Made by a program: the position numbers and the translations under genes. The notes beneath the pieces are model-generated. The model saw only the letters and a list, made by a program, of their open reading frames with translations. It was not told where the DNA came from and did not search any database. This document shows positions 9,632-19,121 of a DNA stretch of 64,000 nt, piece by piece (the stretch's first letter is position 1; each line of letters starts with the position of its first letter). Origin of the DNA: Natrinema altunense (GTDB taxonomy: Archaea > Halobacteriota > Halobacteria > Halobacteriales > Natrialbaceae); contig NZ_JNCS01000004.1 of NCBI RefSeq assembly GCF_000731985.1, positions 186,001 to 250,000 on the forward strand, in the 5' to 3' direction.

Positions 9632-10087
9632 TCAGTCGTCGTCCTCGACCGGCGTCTTGACGATCGTCACCGGTCGGCTAGCCAGCCGTGCGACGCGATC
9701 GGTGACGCTCCCGAGCAGTTGGCGGTACTCGCCCGAACGTTCCTTCGATCCCATAACGAGCAGATCGACGGCAGCCTCGTCGGCGTACGTGAGGATCTGT
9801 TCGTGGGGTCGGCCGTGTCTGACGACCGTCGTCGGCTCGAGTCCCGCCTCCCGAGCCGCGTCGGCCGCCGACTCGAGGGCCTCCTCGCCGACGTGCTCGA
9901 GGGCGGCCTCGAGACTCTCGAACTCGTGGACGTATTCGTCGCCGCTGTACGTGTTGTAAACGTCGCTGTCGACGACGTACAGCAGGTGGAGCTCCGCACC
10001 GGTGTGTTCGGCGAGGGCGATCGCGTGTTCGGTCGCCAGTTCCGTCCCCTCCGCGGCGTCGGTCGGCAGCAAGACTCGATCGTACAT
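9632..10087 (-). CDS. Universal stress protein, UspA family
   Basis: A nucleotide-binding stress protein of 151 residues. The N-terminus MYDRVLLPTDAAEG and the C-terminal GSVTDRVARLASRPVTIVK match the Usp fold. The ATP loop appears as VMGSKERSGEYRQLLGS, close to the GxxGxGxGxGS motif but incomplete at the first glycines. The ATG at 10087 is chosen over the upstream 10120 because the beta-1 strand begins there. It is convergent with the histidine kinase. It is one of three Usp genes in the window (others at 14621 and 51352). Confidence 0.87.
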   Translation of the reverse strand: MYDRVLLPTDAAEGTELATEHAIALAEHTGAELHLLYVVDSDVYNTYSGDEYVHEFESLEAALEHVGEEALESAADAAREAGLEPTTVVRHGRPHEQILTYADEAAVDLLVMGSKERSGEYRQLLGSVTDRVARLASRPVTIVKTPVEDDD

Positions 10088-10311
10088 ACATGATAGTACA
10101 CACGTTCGACATATAGTCATGGGTCATAATTCCTGCATCGTGGGAGTTCCGCGTCGGACCAGTCGACCTACGCCGAACGGCGGAGCGCCGACGACGACCG
10201 GACCGTGGGGCCGACCGCTGTCGCGGAGTGTGAGTGTGCCGGACAGCGGTATTTTTTGCCGCCCCCGATCACAACGGAAGGGTTTACGTGCTCCGCGCGG
10301 TTGTCTCGCGC

Positions 10312-11898
10312 ATGAAGGTTCTCGTCACGGATCCGATCGCGGACGCGGGTCTGGACGTACTCAGAGAGGCCGGCCACGAAGTCGAGACGGGTTACGAACT
10401 CGAGGGCAACGACCTCCTCGAGGCGGTATCCGACGCGAACGGACTGATCGTTCGCTCCGGGACCGAGGTCACCGCGACGGTTCTCGAGGCCGCCGAGGAT
10501 CTCGTGATCGTCGGCCGCGCCGGGATCGGTGTCGATAACATCGATATCGACGCCGCGAAGGACCACGGCGTGATCGTCGCCAACGCACCCGAAGGGAACG
10601 TTCGCGCGGCCGCCGAACACACCGTCGCGATGACGTTCGCGACCGCCCGCTCGATCCCCCAGGCCCACATTCGCCTGAAGAACGGCGAGTGGGCGAAAAG
10701 CGACTACCTCGGGACCGAACTCAACGGCAAGACGCTGGGCGTCGTCGGCCTCGGTCGCGTCGGCCAAGAGGTCGCCAAGAAACTCGACTCGCTCGGCATG
10801 GACGTCGTCGCCTACGATCCCTACATCAGCGAGGAGCGCGCCGAGCGCATCGGTGCCGAACTCGTCGAGTTCGAACCGTGTCTCGAGGCCGCCGACTTCG
10901 TGACCGTCCACACGCCGTTGACCCCCGAAACGGAAGGGCTGATCGGCGAGGCCGAACTCGATCTGCTGGGCGACGGCTACCTGGTCAACTGCGCCCGCGG
11001 CGGCGTCGTCGACGAGGACGCCCTCGCCGCCAAGGTCGAGGACGGCACCCTCGCCGGCGCGGCGATCGACGTCTTCGCCGAGGAGCCCCTGGCGGCGGAT
11101 TCGCCGCTGCTCGAGCACGACGAGATCATCGTGACGCCCCATCTGGGCGCGTCGACGGAGGCCGCCCAGGAGAACGTCGCCACCTCGACGGCGGCCCAGG
11201 TCAACGCCGCGCTGGTCGGAGAGCCCGTCGCGAACGCACTGAACGCCCCCTCGATCGACGAGAGCGCGTTCCCCCGCGTCGAGCCCTACATCGACCTCGC
11301 CGAAACGGCCGGCAAGGTCGCCGCCCAACTGCTCGAGGGCCGCATCGAAGACATCGAGGTCGTCTACGAAGGCGACATCGCCGACGAGGACATCGAGTTC
11401 GTCACCGCGAGCGCGCTCAAGGGCGTCTTCCAGCCCCTCGAGTGGCAGGTCAACGCGGTCAACGCGCCCCAGATCGCGGAGGATCGGGGCGTCGACGTCA
11501 CCGAATCCAAGACGCGGCAGGCCGAGGACTTCCAGAGCCTGGTCTCCGTGACCGTCAGCAACGACGACGACGAGGTCTCGGTCGACGGCACCCTCTTCGC
11601 CGGCGACGATCCGCGGATCGTCCGCATCGACGGCTACCGTGTCGACGCGATCCCCCACGGGCGGATGGTCGTCACGCGTAACACCGACGAACCCGGCGTC
11701 ATCGGCCTCATCGGGTCCGTCATGGGCACCCACGACGTCAACATCGCCGGCATGTTCAACGCCCGCGAGACCATCGGCGGCGAGGCCCTGACCGTCTACA
11801 ACGTCGACAGCGAGGTCCCCGACGCGGCCAAGGCGGAACTCGAGTCCGACGAGCGGGTCATCGGCGTCAGCGACATCACGCTGAACGGGCAGTCCTGA
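10312..11898 (+). CDS. serA: D-3-phosphoglycerate dehydrogenase, long form
   Basis: It oxidises 3-phosphoglycerate to 3-phosphohydroxypyruvate with NAD, the entry to serine synthesis. The 528 residues are laid out as in long-form enzymes: a catalytic domain (VGRAGIGVDNID), a Rossmann domain with GLGRVGQEVAKK, catalytic Arg in NCARGGVVDE and Glu in the following strand, His in TPHLGASTEAAQ. Then come the allosteric-substrate-binding domain and a C-terminal ACT domain (DEPGVIGLIGSVMGTHDVNI) for feedback by serine. The ATG at 10312 is favoured over 10234 because MKVLVTDPIADAG is the family N-terminus. Confidence 0.95.
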   Translation: MKVLVTDPIADAGLDVLREAGHEVETGYELEGNDLLEAVSDANGLIVRSGTEVTATVLEAAEDLVIVGRAGIGVDNIDIDAAKDHGVIVANAPEGNVRAAAEHTVAMTFATARSIPQAHIRLKNGEWAKSDYLGTELNGKTLGVVGLGRVGQEVAKKLDSLGMDVVAYDPYISEERAERIGAELVEFEPCLEAADFVTVHTPLTPETEGLIGEAELDLLGDGYLVNCARGGVVDEDALAAKVEDGTLAGAAIDVFAEEPLAADSPLLEHDEIIVTPHLGASTEAAQENVATSTAAQVNAALVGEPVANALNAPSIDESAFPRVEPYIDLAETAGKVAAQLLEGRIEDIEVVYEGDIADEDIEFVTASALKGVFQPLEWQVNAVNAPQIAEDRGVDVTESKTRQAEDFQSLVSVTVSNDDDEVSVDGTLFAGDDPRIVRIDGYRVDAIPHGRMVVTRNTDEPGVIGLIGSVMGTHDVNIAGMFNARETIGGEALTVYNVDSEVPDAAKAELESDERVIGVSDITLNGQS

Positions 11899-11984
11899 TC
11901 GGCCTCGAGGACCGAACCGACCGACGCAGCGGTATTTTTCGTCTCGATCCGGTGAGAGATCCCGTTACGCCTCGGAATCAGGGC

Positions 11985-12424
11985 CTATACACTGTGGTCG
12001 CGGAATCGTTTGTAGGAAACTTCGAGAGGGAGTTCGTCGAAATCGTCGTCCCCACCGGCGAGGAGCGTCGCGTCTCGTTCATATGCGAGTGCAACAGCAG
12101 CCGCGTCGGCCAGCGAAATATGGCCGTCGGCCTTGACTTTCCCGGTGAGTCGCCAGTCGGGGGACGTAACGGTCGGTCCTCGTCGCTCGATCGCACGGAG
12201 GTCTCGATCGGCGATGCGAAACGAGTCGGCAGTCGGGGGTTCAGTTTCTGTCGCTTGAAAACGGGCGATGAGGGAGAATACCTCAGCGGCATTTGACTCC
12301 GCGAGAACGCCCTCGGGATCGCCGGTAAAGACAGCAGAAAGGACCGTCGAAACGGTCTCGTGGCCGGGTTCGGCGTAGAGATACGCAATAATTGCTCGGT
12401 ATCGAAAACGTAGTCATCACTCAT
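11985..12424 (-). pseudogene. vapC: PIN-domain toxin VapC, broken by one frameshift
   Basis: VapC toxins are Mg-dependent RNases of the PIN fold. Reading from the ATG at 12424, the frame gives MSDDYVFDTE with the first PIN Asp. A one-base deletion near 12395 then moves the rest into another frame. From 12395 that second frame is open for 136 codons to a TAG at 11985. It reads AIIAYLYAEPGHE, then LAESNAAEVF (a conserved Glu) and, near the end, DGHISLADAAAVALA with the conserved Asp and LLAGGDDDF. All PIN landmarks are present across the two frames and no other lesion is seen, so inactivation looks recent, or it is a sequencing error. The start overlaps the vapB stop as ATGA. Confidence 0.82.
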
Positions 12425-12717
12425 TCGTCACTATTGGGCCGGAGGCGTTCGAGGGGTCCTTCCTCGCGACGGTGGTCGGCGTCTTTGAGTTCTCGGACTC
12501 GATCGGTGACCGTTCCGGATTCGCGCCCACCGGCGTGAATCCCGTGAAGTTCGTCCGGCGATGGAACGGGTTCGATGACGATCCGTTCGTCTTCCTCGTG
12601 GACGAATACCTCGCCCGGCGTCTCAATGCCGAACTTCTCTCGGAGCGCCTTCGGAATGGTCGTCTGGCCCTTCTGGGAGACGCGTACAACTTCAGGATCG
12701 TTCGTACTACGACTCAT
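12421..12717 (-). CDS. vapB: AbrB-family antitoxin VapB
   Basis: It binds DNA through a swapped-hairpin AbrB fold and neutralises a PIN toxin. Residues 5-50 give EVVRVSQKGQTTIPKALREK, the classic AbrB/SpoVT core, followed by an acidic, extended toxin-binding tail. Its 98 residues are intact although the partner toxin is frameshifted. The ATG at 12717 is chosen because an AT-rich TAATAAT element lies about 26 nt upstream, fitting a leaderless start. Autoregulation is expected from the family; no clear operator was found. Confidence 0.82.
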   Translation of the reverse strand: MSRSTNDPEVVRVSQKGQTTIPKALREKFGIETPGEVFVHEEDERIVIEPVPSPDELHGIHAGGRESGTVTDRVRELKDADHRREEGPLERLRPNSDE

Positions 12718-12984
12718 TTGTAGTTGTACCTCTAGCCAGATTATTACTGAAACCACCGTTATGGGTCAGTATAGGAGGGTATTCGAAACGAGAGGGCCGC
12801 CACAATCGTACTCGCCACTTCGCTCTCCCTGCTCATGTACACGGCCGTACTGTTCGTCCTCGGCCGCTGGAGTTGGACCAGTCATTAGTACCGCGCTCCG
12901 TTTTGGGACCCGTGATTTGCGAAAGCGATGCGTGCTGCCACCAGCGGCAAAAGACCTATCGCTCGGCCGACCGATACCGCGAGT

Positions 12985-13353
12985 ATGGACGGCGACGTTT
13001 CGGTCGACTTCGGCGAGGACGGACTCGTCCCTGCCGTGGCACAGGACGCCGACACCGGCGAGGTACTGATGCTCGCGTACGTTTCGCCGGCGGCCCTCGA
13101 GCGGACGCGCGAGACCGGGAGAGCGCACTACTACTCCCGAAGTCGGGACGAGTTATGGGAGAAGGGCGCGACGAGCGGTCACGTCCAAGCGGTCGAGGAG
13201 GTCCGCGTGGATTGTGACGCCGATACGCTCCTCTATCTGGTCGACCAGGAAGGCGGCGCGTGTCACACCGGCCACCGGTCGTGTTTCTACCGGACGATCG
13301 ACGGCGAGACCGTCGGCGAGCAAGTGTTCGACCCCGATGCAGTCTACGAGTGA
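12985..13353 (+). CDS. hisI: Phosphoribosyl-AMP cyclohydrolase
   Basis: It opens the adenine ring of phosphoribosyl-AMP in histidine synthesis. It is a metal-dependent enzyme of 122 residues without the fused HisE pyrophosphohydrolase domain. Signature stretches are VLMLAYVS, the [16 protein letters not shown] substrate loop, [12 protein letters not shown] with a metal Asp and Cys, and [14 protein letters not shown] with the zinc ligands. The ATG at 12985 gives the family-size protein. A coiled-coil protein gene starts 2 nt after its stop, so the two are probably co-transcribed. Confidence 0.93.
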   Translation: MDGDVSVDFGEDGLVPAVAQDADTGEVLMLAYVSPAALERTRETGRAHYYSRSRDELWEKGATSGHVQAVEEVRVDCDADTLLYLVDQEGGACHTGHRSCFYRTIDGETVGEQVFDPDAVYE

Positions 13354-13354
13354 G

Positions 13355-14536
13355 ATGAGCGAACGCGCCCCTCCCGCCGACGCCGACTCGAGCGCACCCG
13401 ACCGGCGTGCCGACGGCGAGCCGACGCCCCTCGAGTCCCTCGAAGCCGCCCGGAAGCGATTCGCGACGGCAGACGAACGGATCGACGACCACGGCGAGGA
13501 GACCGTCGAGGCAGTGACGGCGGCCTACCGCAACGCGACGACGCTCCTCGAGGACTACGTCGATCGCGCGACCGGGACCGGCAAGGAGAATTTCCAGGCG
13601 TACATCGAACTCGAGGGCAAGTTCGACGGGCTCGTCTCCGGCCTCGCCGAGGACCTCCCCGAGTACGAGGTCTTCGAGGACGCCCTCGAGGCGATCGACA
13701 AGCGCCGGCTCAGCGAGTCCGACTTCGAGCGCGCCCACGACTGTCTCGAGCCGGCCGCCGAGTACGCCGCCCTGTTAGACGAACGCGAGGCCGCCCGCGA
13801 GGAGGTAGCGGAGGCCCGAAAAGCGGCCGCCAAACGGCTGCGGGGACTCGACGACGAGATCGACGAGCACGAACGGCTGCTCGAGTTGGCGAACGCGGAC
13901 CTCGATGCGCCGGTCGAGCGGCTTCGGGAGCCGATCGAGCGGTACAACGAGGCGATCCGCGAGGCCTTTCGGGAGTACCGGCTCGCGGCGAGCGCGCGAG
14001 AGGTGTTCGCCCTGCTCGAGCGGAGCCGGTGGTATCCGTTCGTGGACTACGAGCAACCGCCCGCCGATCTGGCGGAATACGTCCGCGACACCCCGGCCGG
14101 CGAGTATACGATTCCCGAACTGCTCGAATACGCCGACTACTCCCGGTCGAAGCTCTCTCACTACGTCGACAGCGCGGACGAACTCAAGCGAAACGTCGCC
14201 ACACAGCAGACGTATCTCGACGGGATCGACGCCGAGCCGCTGACGATCGACTGGCCGCCGGAGCCGGCCGGCGCGCTTCGCTGCCGGGCGCGGGAGTACC
14301 GCCCCTTCGTCACCCGGATCGCCGACGAAGACACCGTCGCGGCGCTGCGCGAGGTCCGCCTGCTCGCGACCGATCCCGACTACGATCGCCTGCAGACCGC
14401 CGCACAGGCGGTTGTGCAGCTCACGCCCGCCGAACGCGAGCGGCTACGCGACGGCCGCGTCGCGGACGAACTCGAGGCCCTGCGCACCGAACGCGAGCGA
14501 CTCGAGGACGCGCTCGAGGTCGAGGACCCGATTTAG
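13355..14536 (+). CDS. Long coiled-coil haloarchaeal protein, unknown function
   Basis: Function not recognised. The 393 residues are highly acidic and mostly helical. Heptad-like segments cover about residues 20-65 and, most strongly, 140-215 (EREAAREEVAEARKAAAKRL and the next helices), and again at the C-terminus (ALRTERERLEDALEV). A compact central part around residues 225-270 has aromatic residues (SRWYPFVDYE), suggesting a folded domain between coils. No signal or membrane segment is visible. It follows hisI by 2 nt and is likely read from the same message; a link to histidine synthesis is not implied. Confidence 0.75.
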   Translation: MSERAPPADADSSAPDRRADGEPTPLESLEAARKRFATADERIDDHGEETVEAVTAAYRNATTLLEDYVDRATGTGKENFQAYIELEGKFDGLVSGLAEDLPEYEVFEDALEAIDKRRLSESDFERAHDCLEPAAEYAALLDEREAAREEVAEARKAAAKRLRGLDDEIDEHERLLELANADLDAPVERLREPIERYNEAIREAFREYRLAASAREVFALLERSRWYPFVDYEQPPADLAEYVRDTPAGEYTIPELLEYADYSRSKLSHYVDSADELKRNVATQQTYLDGIDAEPLTIDWPPEPAGALRCRAREYRPFVTRIADEDTVAALREVRLLATDPDYDRLQTAAQAVVQLTPAERERLRDGRVADELEALRTERERLEDALEVEDPI

Positions 14537-14620
14537 AGCGGCGATCGCCGCCGGCCGCTGCATGTCGCGTACGGACGCCGGTAGCCCCGATCTTTAGCTG
14601 CTGCCGGCCGAAGCGTACGT

Positions 14621-15016
14621 ATGAGCAGACACGTCCTCGTCCCGATGGACGACTCCGCGCCGGCGCGGGCGGCGCTAGACCACGCCCTCGAGTGGGTCCC
14701 CGCCGATCGAGTGACCGTCGTCTTCGCGGTCGACGATCTCGAGGCGGAGTACGGCAGCGTCGTCTCGGAGAACGACGAGCCGGCGTTCTTCGCCGACGTC
14801 CGGGACATCGCCGCCGCGTACGACGGCTCCCTCGAGACGACCGTCGTCGAGGGCAGCGGGGTGGCGGAGGCGATCCTCGAGTATGCGACCGAAGCGGATG
14901 TCGACGCGATCGTCATGGGTAGCGAGGGCAAGGCCGGCGTTTCGCGGCTGTTGCTGGGGAGCGTCGCGGAGGCGGTCACGCGGCGCGCGGAGGTTCCGGT
15001 GACGATCGTGCCGTGA
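14621..15016 (+). CDS. Universal stress protein, UspA family
   Basis: 131 residues with the Usp start MSRHVLVPMDDSAPARAALD. The C-terminal ATP-binding loop is VMGSEGKAGVSRLLLGSVAEAV, which keeps the G-x2-G-x9-GS spacing better than the paralogue at 9632. It is a cytoplasmic stress protein, and its own DNA neighbours give no specific role. Its stop lies about 24 bp from the convergent glmM stop. Confidence 0.87.
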   Translation: MSRHVLVPMDDSAPARAALDHALEWVPADRVTVVFAVDDLEAEYGSVVSENDEPAFFADVRDIAAAYDGSLETTVVEGSGVAEAILEYATEADVDAIVMGSEGKAGVSRLLLGSVAEAVTRRAEVPVTIVP

Positions 15017-15039
15017 GTGAGAGTGGCGGTCGAACGGAT

Positions 15040-16419
15040 TCAGATGTCAGCCTTCGCGGCTGCCAGCGCGTCGTACATGTCGCCGGCGAGTTCTTCGGCG
15101 CGGTCGCCGTCGCGGGCCTCGGCGTAGATCCGGACGAGCGGTTCGGTTCCGGAGGGGCGGGCGAGCACCCACGCGTCGCCGTAATCCAGCCGGTAGCCGT
15201 CGCGGGTGTTGAGTTCCGCGTCGGCGGCCTGGGCCTGATTGGCCGCCGCGTCGAGCATCGCGTCGCGCTCGGCCGTCGATTCGTACTCGACGTTGTGGCG
15301 GACGTTGACGTAGCCGCCGTAGGGCGCGACGATCTCGCTGACGGGTCGCTCGGCGACCAACTCGAGGAAGCGCGCGGCCGTGAAGGCCCCGTCTCGCGAG
15401 AGCCGATAATCGGGGAAGAAGATCCCGCCGTTGCCCTCGCCCGCGACGGGCACCCGCTCGCCGTTCTCCTCGAGTTCCTCGATCCGGGTGATGATGTTCG
15501 TCGAGCCGATCGGGGTCAACTCGAGTTCGGCCCCGACCTCGGTGACGACGTCGACGAGCCGCTGGGAGACGTTGACCGCCGAGACGGTGGTGTCGCCGGG
15601 CTCGAGTTCGGCGGCCGCGAGCGCGGCGAGCGTGGCGTCGCCCTCGACGTACGCGCCGGTTTCGTCGAAGAAGATGGCGCGATCGGCGTCGCCGTCGTGA
15701 GCGATGCCGATGTCGGCGTCGGTCGCGCGGACGAGTCGGCCGAGATCGGTGAGGTTGTCGGGAACCGGCTCGGGGTCCCGACCCGGGAAGTGGCCGTCGG
15801 GCTGGGCGTTGACCGTGACCACTCGACAGCCCAGCGCGCGGAAGAACTCGGGGCTGGTCAGCGATCCCGCGCCGTGACCCGGGTCGAGCGCGACGGTGAG
15901 GTCGGCGTCGGCGATCCGGTCCCGATCGGCGGCCGCGAGCAGTTCGTCGACGTACGCCTGCGTCACGCCGTCGATCTCGCGAACGCGGCCGGTCTCGTCC
16001 CAGGGGGCGACGGTGAACGATTCGGCGAGCAGCGTCTCCTCGATGGACTCGAGATCGGCGATCGAGAGCTCCACGCCGTCGGCACCGACGAGTTTGACGC
16101 CGTTGTACGGCGGCGGGTTGTGCGAGGCCGTGATGACCATGACTGGGACGCCCTCCCGTTCGGCGTAGGCCTGTGCACCTGGCGTCGGGACGATCCCGAG
16201 GCGGTCGACATCGGTACCGGTACTCGCCATCCCGCTCGCGGCCGCGTCGGCCAGCATCCGCCCAGTATGGCGAGTGTCGCGGGCGATGGCAACGCGATCC
16301 CCACCGTGCCCGTCTCCCCAGGTCGTCCCCGCCGCTTTCGCGACGCGCAAGACGAACGCGGGCGTCAACTCCTCGTTAGCGACGCCCCGCGTCCCGCTCG
16401 ATCCGAAGACTTGCATCAC
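15040..16419 (-). CDS. glmM: Phosphoglucosamine mutase / phosphomannomutase family
   Basis: It interconverts the 6- and 1-phosphates of a hexose or glucosamine, feeding nucleotide-sugar and surface glycan synthesis. The 459 residues contain all four family landmarks: the phospho-Ser loop TASHNPPPYNG, the metal loop HDGDADRAIF, the sugar-binding GEGNGGIFFPDY, and the phosphate-binding RPSGTEPLVRIY near the C-terminus. The N-terminus MQVFGSSGTRGV is characteristic, so the start is secure. The sugar preference (glucosamine versus mannose or glucose) cannot be decided by eye; the gene symbol reflects the closest-looking archaeal annotation. Confidence 0.85.
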   Translation of the reverse strand: MMQVFGSSGTRGVANEELTPAFVLRVAKAAGTTWGDGHGGDRVAIARDTRHTGRMLADAAASGMASTGTDVDRLGIVPTPGAQAYAEREGVPVMVITASHNPPPYNGVKLVGADGVELSIADLESIEETLLAESFTVAPWDETGRVREIDGVTQAYVDELLAAADRDRIADADLTVALDPGHGAGSLTSPEFFRALGCRVVTVNAQPDGHFPGRDPEPVPDNLTDLGRLVRATDADIGIAHDGDADRAIFFDETGAYVEGDATLAALAAAELEPGDTTVSAVNVSQRLVDVVTEVGAELELTPIGSTNIITRIEELEENGERVPVAGEGNGGIFFPDYRLSRDGAFTAARFLELVAERPVSEIVAPYGGYVNVRHNVEYESTAERDAMLDAAANQAQAADAELNTRDGYRLDYGDAWVLARPSGTEPLVRIYAEARDGDRAEELAGDMYDALAAAKADI

Positions 16420-16516
16420 GCCCTAGTCCGACCGGACTCCTGAAAGGGATTCCGCAAACCGGCCGACGGTGGCCGTCCGACGGAACGTTTTCGGCCCGTC
16501 ACCGCCACGGGTCCGT

Positions 16517-17371
16517 ATGGACTCGATCGAGGAAAAACGCGTCTACGGCGACCGAGAGGGTGCGATTACGGTCTACGTCACGAGCGGGATCGGCGTCGTC
16601 CGCGTCCGCGTCGCCGGCGACACGGTCGGCGAGTTCGGGCTTTGTGAACGCTGTCACGCCCGAGACGTTGCGGCGACCCGTGACGCCGCCGCCATCGCGA
16701 CCGACGACGACGTTCGCGTCCGCGCGCTCGAGGGTGGAACCGATACTGACGACGAGACGTTCGTCGAAACGGGGTTCGGCCCGGCGGTCGCCGTCGGCTA
16801 CGACGACCGCGATCTGATCGCCGCCGATCCGGACGGCCGCGTCGCGCGTCGAGCAGCCGGGACCGACGAGTGGACCACGCTCGAGGACGGGGGCGGTGCC
16901 ATGGTGCGGGCGATCGACGGCGACCTCGTCGGCACCGACGACGGCGTCTACCGCGTCCACGGGAGCGGGCTCGATCACGCGGGGCTGACGGCCGTCCGCG
17001 ACGTGTCGGCCGCCGGTGTCCCGCTCGCCGCGACCGTCGACGGGCTGTATAAACTCGGTAACGGCTGGCTGGAACTCCTCGGAGGGGCGTTCGAGACCGT
17101 CGCGGCGGACCCGCGCTCGGAGCCCGAGCGACTCGAGCGCGCACACGCGGTCGCGGACGACGCGTGTTACGAGTATCCGATCGACGGCGAGTGGGGACAG
17201 AGCGACCGTTCGAACGACGATATCGTCGGATTCGGGTACGGTGACACGGTCTACGCCGTCACGGCCGACGGGACGTTTCTCTCGGCGAGCGAGGGGGAGT
17301 GGCGGACGCGACTGCTCGGTGTCACAGACGTTACAGGGATCGCCGTCCCGCCGCGAGGGACGGAGCGCTGA
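16517..17371 (+). CDS. Probable beta-propeller protein (HVO_0234-like)
   Basis: 284 residues with repeated short beta strands (AVGYDDRDLIAADPDG, DGDLVGTDDGVYRVHG, LAATVDGLYKL, YGDTVYAVTADGTFLSA) at a spacing of about 40, the look of a beta-propeller. A CxxC (LCERCHARDV) lies near residue 35. I recall a haloarchaeal family named after HVO_0234 with this layout, but cannot verify it here. There is no signal peptide. The ATG at 16517 gives a compact start; the open frame extends 16 codons upstream. It lies upstream of a lipoprotein gene and prs on the same strand. Confidence 0.6.
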   Translation: MDSIEEKRVYGDREGAITVYVTSGIGVVRVRVAGDTVGEFGLCERCHARDVAATRDAAAIATDDDVRVRALEGGTDTDDETFVETGFGPAVAVGYDDRDLIAADPDGRVARRAAGTDEWTTLEDGGGAMVRAIDGDLVGTDDGVYRVHGSGLDHAGLTAVRDVSAAGVPLAATVDGLYKLGNGWLELLGGAFETVAADPRSEPERLERAHAVADDACYEYPIDGEWGQSDRSNDDIVGFGYGDTVYAVTADGTFLSASEGEWRTRLLGVTDVTGIAVPPRGTER

Positions 17372-17434
17372 GTCCGTGAACGCGGCCGCTGTCTGACGTA
17401 TATTTAACTACGCCGGATTACTCACGATCGATAC

Positions 17435-17950
17435 ATGAGGGACTACCCACGGCGGCGACTCCTGGCCGCAACCGGCACTGCGCTTACCGGTGCGGTCGCC
17501 GGCTGTACGGGCAGCGATGGGAATGGGGATGGGAACGGGGAAGAGAACGGGAACTCGGACCGCGACGCGGCGGCGTCGGACCCCGACAGCGGGGCTGACG
17601 GGACTCTCCTCGGGACGATTTCGCTCGAGAACTTGGACGACGAGACGCACACTATCGACGCGATCGTCGAGTTCGGCGATGGGCCGGAACACTGGTCGAC
17701 ACACGAACTGACCGGCGACAGCGGGGTGGAACTCGAGCGAAACTGGCCGTCCGACCCCGGTGATTTTCGGGTAATGTTCCGACTTGACGGGGGCGAACCC
17801 ACGCAAGTCACTCCGGCGGAGTTGGGCGACTCGAGTTGCGTCAACGTCTTCGCACTGGTCGATCGCAACGGGGAGTTGAAAATCCTGAGCGACACCGACG
17901 GCGGCCCGTGTGGCGACGGTGACGCGGCCGTCGACGACGCCGCGGAGTGA
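17435..17950 (+). CDS. Tat-exported lipoprotein, unknown function
   Basis: Function not recognised. The N-terminus MRDYPRRRLLAATG has a twin-arginine signal, and the lipobox AGC is around residues 24-26, so the protein is probably anchored to the outer face of the membrane. A Gly/Asn/Asp-rich low-complexity linker follows, then about 110 residues of beta-rich sequence (GTISLENLDDETHTIDAIVEF) resembling small immunoglobulin-like haloarchaeal domains. Two Cys (SSCVNVF and GGPCGDG) could form a disulfide. Length 171. Confidence 0.7.
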   Translation: MRDYPRRRLLAATGTALTGAVAGCTGSDGNGDGNGEENGNSDRDAAASDPDSGADGTLLGTISLENLDDETHTIDAIVEFGDGPEHWSTHELTGDSGVELERNWPSDPGDFRVMFRLDGGEPTQVTPAELGDSSCVNVFALVDRNGELKILSDTDGGPCGDGDAAVDDAAE

Positions 17951-18160
17951 TCGGCCCCTCGCGGTGGGTCACCGGCCGGGGGCCAACACATCCCGAACCC
18001 GCGGGGGCAGTTTAAGTACCTCTCGTCACAAGGTGAAGCTACGAAGGGCTTTTTCGCGGCGGAGCGTCACCCGAGACGGTGAGCACCGGCTGTCGGTCCG
18101 CTCGATATCGGGCCGGTCGAGAACGAAAACTGGTTTAGCCCCCGGGCTGTCCCACCGATT

Positions 18161-19018
18161 ATGATCATCAGCGGATCCGCGTCGCAGTCTCTGGCCGCGG
18201 CGCTCGCACGCGACCTCGAGGAACCGCTCGCCGCCGTCGAGTACGACCGCTTTCCCGACGGCGAACTGCTCGCCGCCGTCCCCGGCGTCGCCGAGGCCGA
18301 GCCGGAGCGGGCGGTGATCGTCGCCTCGACCGTCTCGAGCGACGCCCATCTCGAGGTACTCCAGTTGCAAGACGCCGTCCGCGAGGCCGGCGTCGAGGAG
18401 GTCGTCACCGTCCTGCCCTACATGGGCTATGGCCGGCAGGACGCGGCCTTCGAGCCGGGCCATCCCGTCTCCGCGCGGGCGGTCGCTCGCGCGATTTCGA
18501 CCGGGACGGACCGCGTGCTGACCGTCAACCCTCACGAACGGGCGGTCTGTGACTTCTTCGAGCCGACGGCGACGGCGGTCGACGCGGCCGGGCGACTGGC
18601 TGCCCCCCTGCCCGAAGACCTCGCGGAGCCGGTTTTCCTTTCGCCCGACGCGGGCGCTATCGAACTCGCCGAAACGGTTCGGGAGACCTACGGTGCGGGC
18701 GAGACCGACTACTTCGAGAAGACCCGCCGCTCCGGGACCGAAGTCGACATCTCGCCGAGCGACGTCGAGGTCGCCGGCCGCGACGTCGTCGTCGTCGACG
18801 ATATCATCGCGACGGGGTCGACGATGAGTGAAGCCGTTGCCGTCCTGACGGAGCGAGACGTCGGCCGAGTCTTCGTCACCTGCGTTCATCCCCTGCTGGC
18901 TCGCACCGCCGTCACGAAACTCTCGCGGGCCGGCGTCGAAGCGATCTACGGCACCGATACCATCGAGCGAGGCGTCGACACCGTTTCCATCGCCCCGACG
19001 CTCGGAGCACACCTGTAA
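18161..19018 (+). CDS. prs: Ribose-phosphate pyrophosphokinase
   Basis: It makes PRPP from ribose 5-phosphate and ATP, the shared precursor of nucleotides, histidine and tryptophan. The 285 residues match the archaeal short form. Visible are the dimer-interface segment EYDRFPDGE, the ATP-binding VLPYMGYGRQDAAFEPG, the catalytic Lys and Arg in FEKTRRSG, and the PRPP-binding loop VVVDDIIATGSTM. The start at 18161 is supported by the immediate family N-terminus MIISGSASQSLA. Confidence 0.94.
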   Translation: MIISGSASQSLAAALARDLEEPLAAVEYDRFPDGELLAAVPGVAEAEPERAVIVASTVSSDAHLEVLQLQDAVREAGVEEVVTVLPYMGYGRQDAAFEPGHPVSARAVARAISTGTDRVLTVNPHERAVCDFFEPTATAVDAAGRLAAPLPEDLAEPVFLSPDAGAIELAETVRETYGAGETDYFEKTRRSGTEVDISPSDVEVAGRDVVVVDDIIATGSTMSEAVAVLTERDVGRVFVTCVHPLLARTAVTKLSRAGVEAIYGTDTIERGVDTVSIAPTLGAHL

Positions 19019-19121
19019 GTAAACGATTAAGTATCCCCCAGACGCGGGTCTAGCTGTTAGCGCGTGGCACGAGAGCGGCTCGGCCACACGAGCCGTCGCG
19101 GAGAACGACCGGAACTCTCAG

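Noticed and set aside
11978-12424. 139+ codon minus-strand frame starting MSDDYVFDTE and running in one frame to 11978
   Set aside because: After residue 10 it is Arg/Pro/Ser-rich and lacks PIN features. The true VapC continuation is in the other frame, so this frame is an artefact of a one-base loss.
12720-12984. Possible small gene between vapB and hisI
   Set aside because: Frames are short or anti-coding to hisI, with no recognisable domain; only promoters are expected here.
17515-17560. Short repeats in the two lipoprotein linkers as possible mobile repeats
   Set aside because: They simply encode Gly/Asn low-complexity linkers typical of haloarchaeal lipoproteins.
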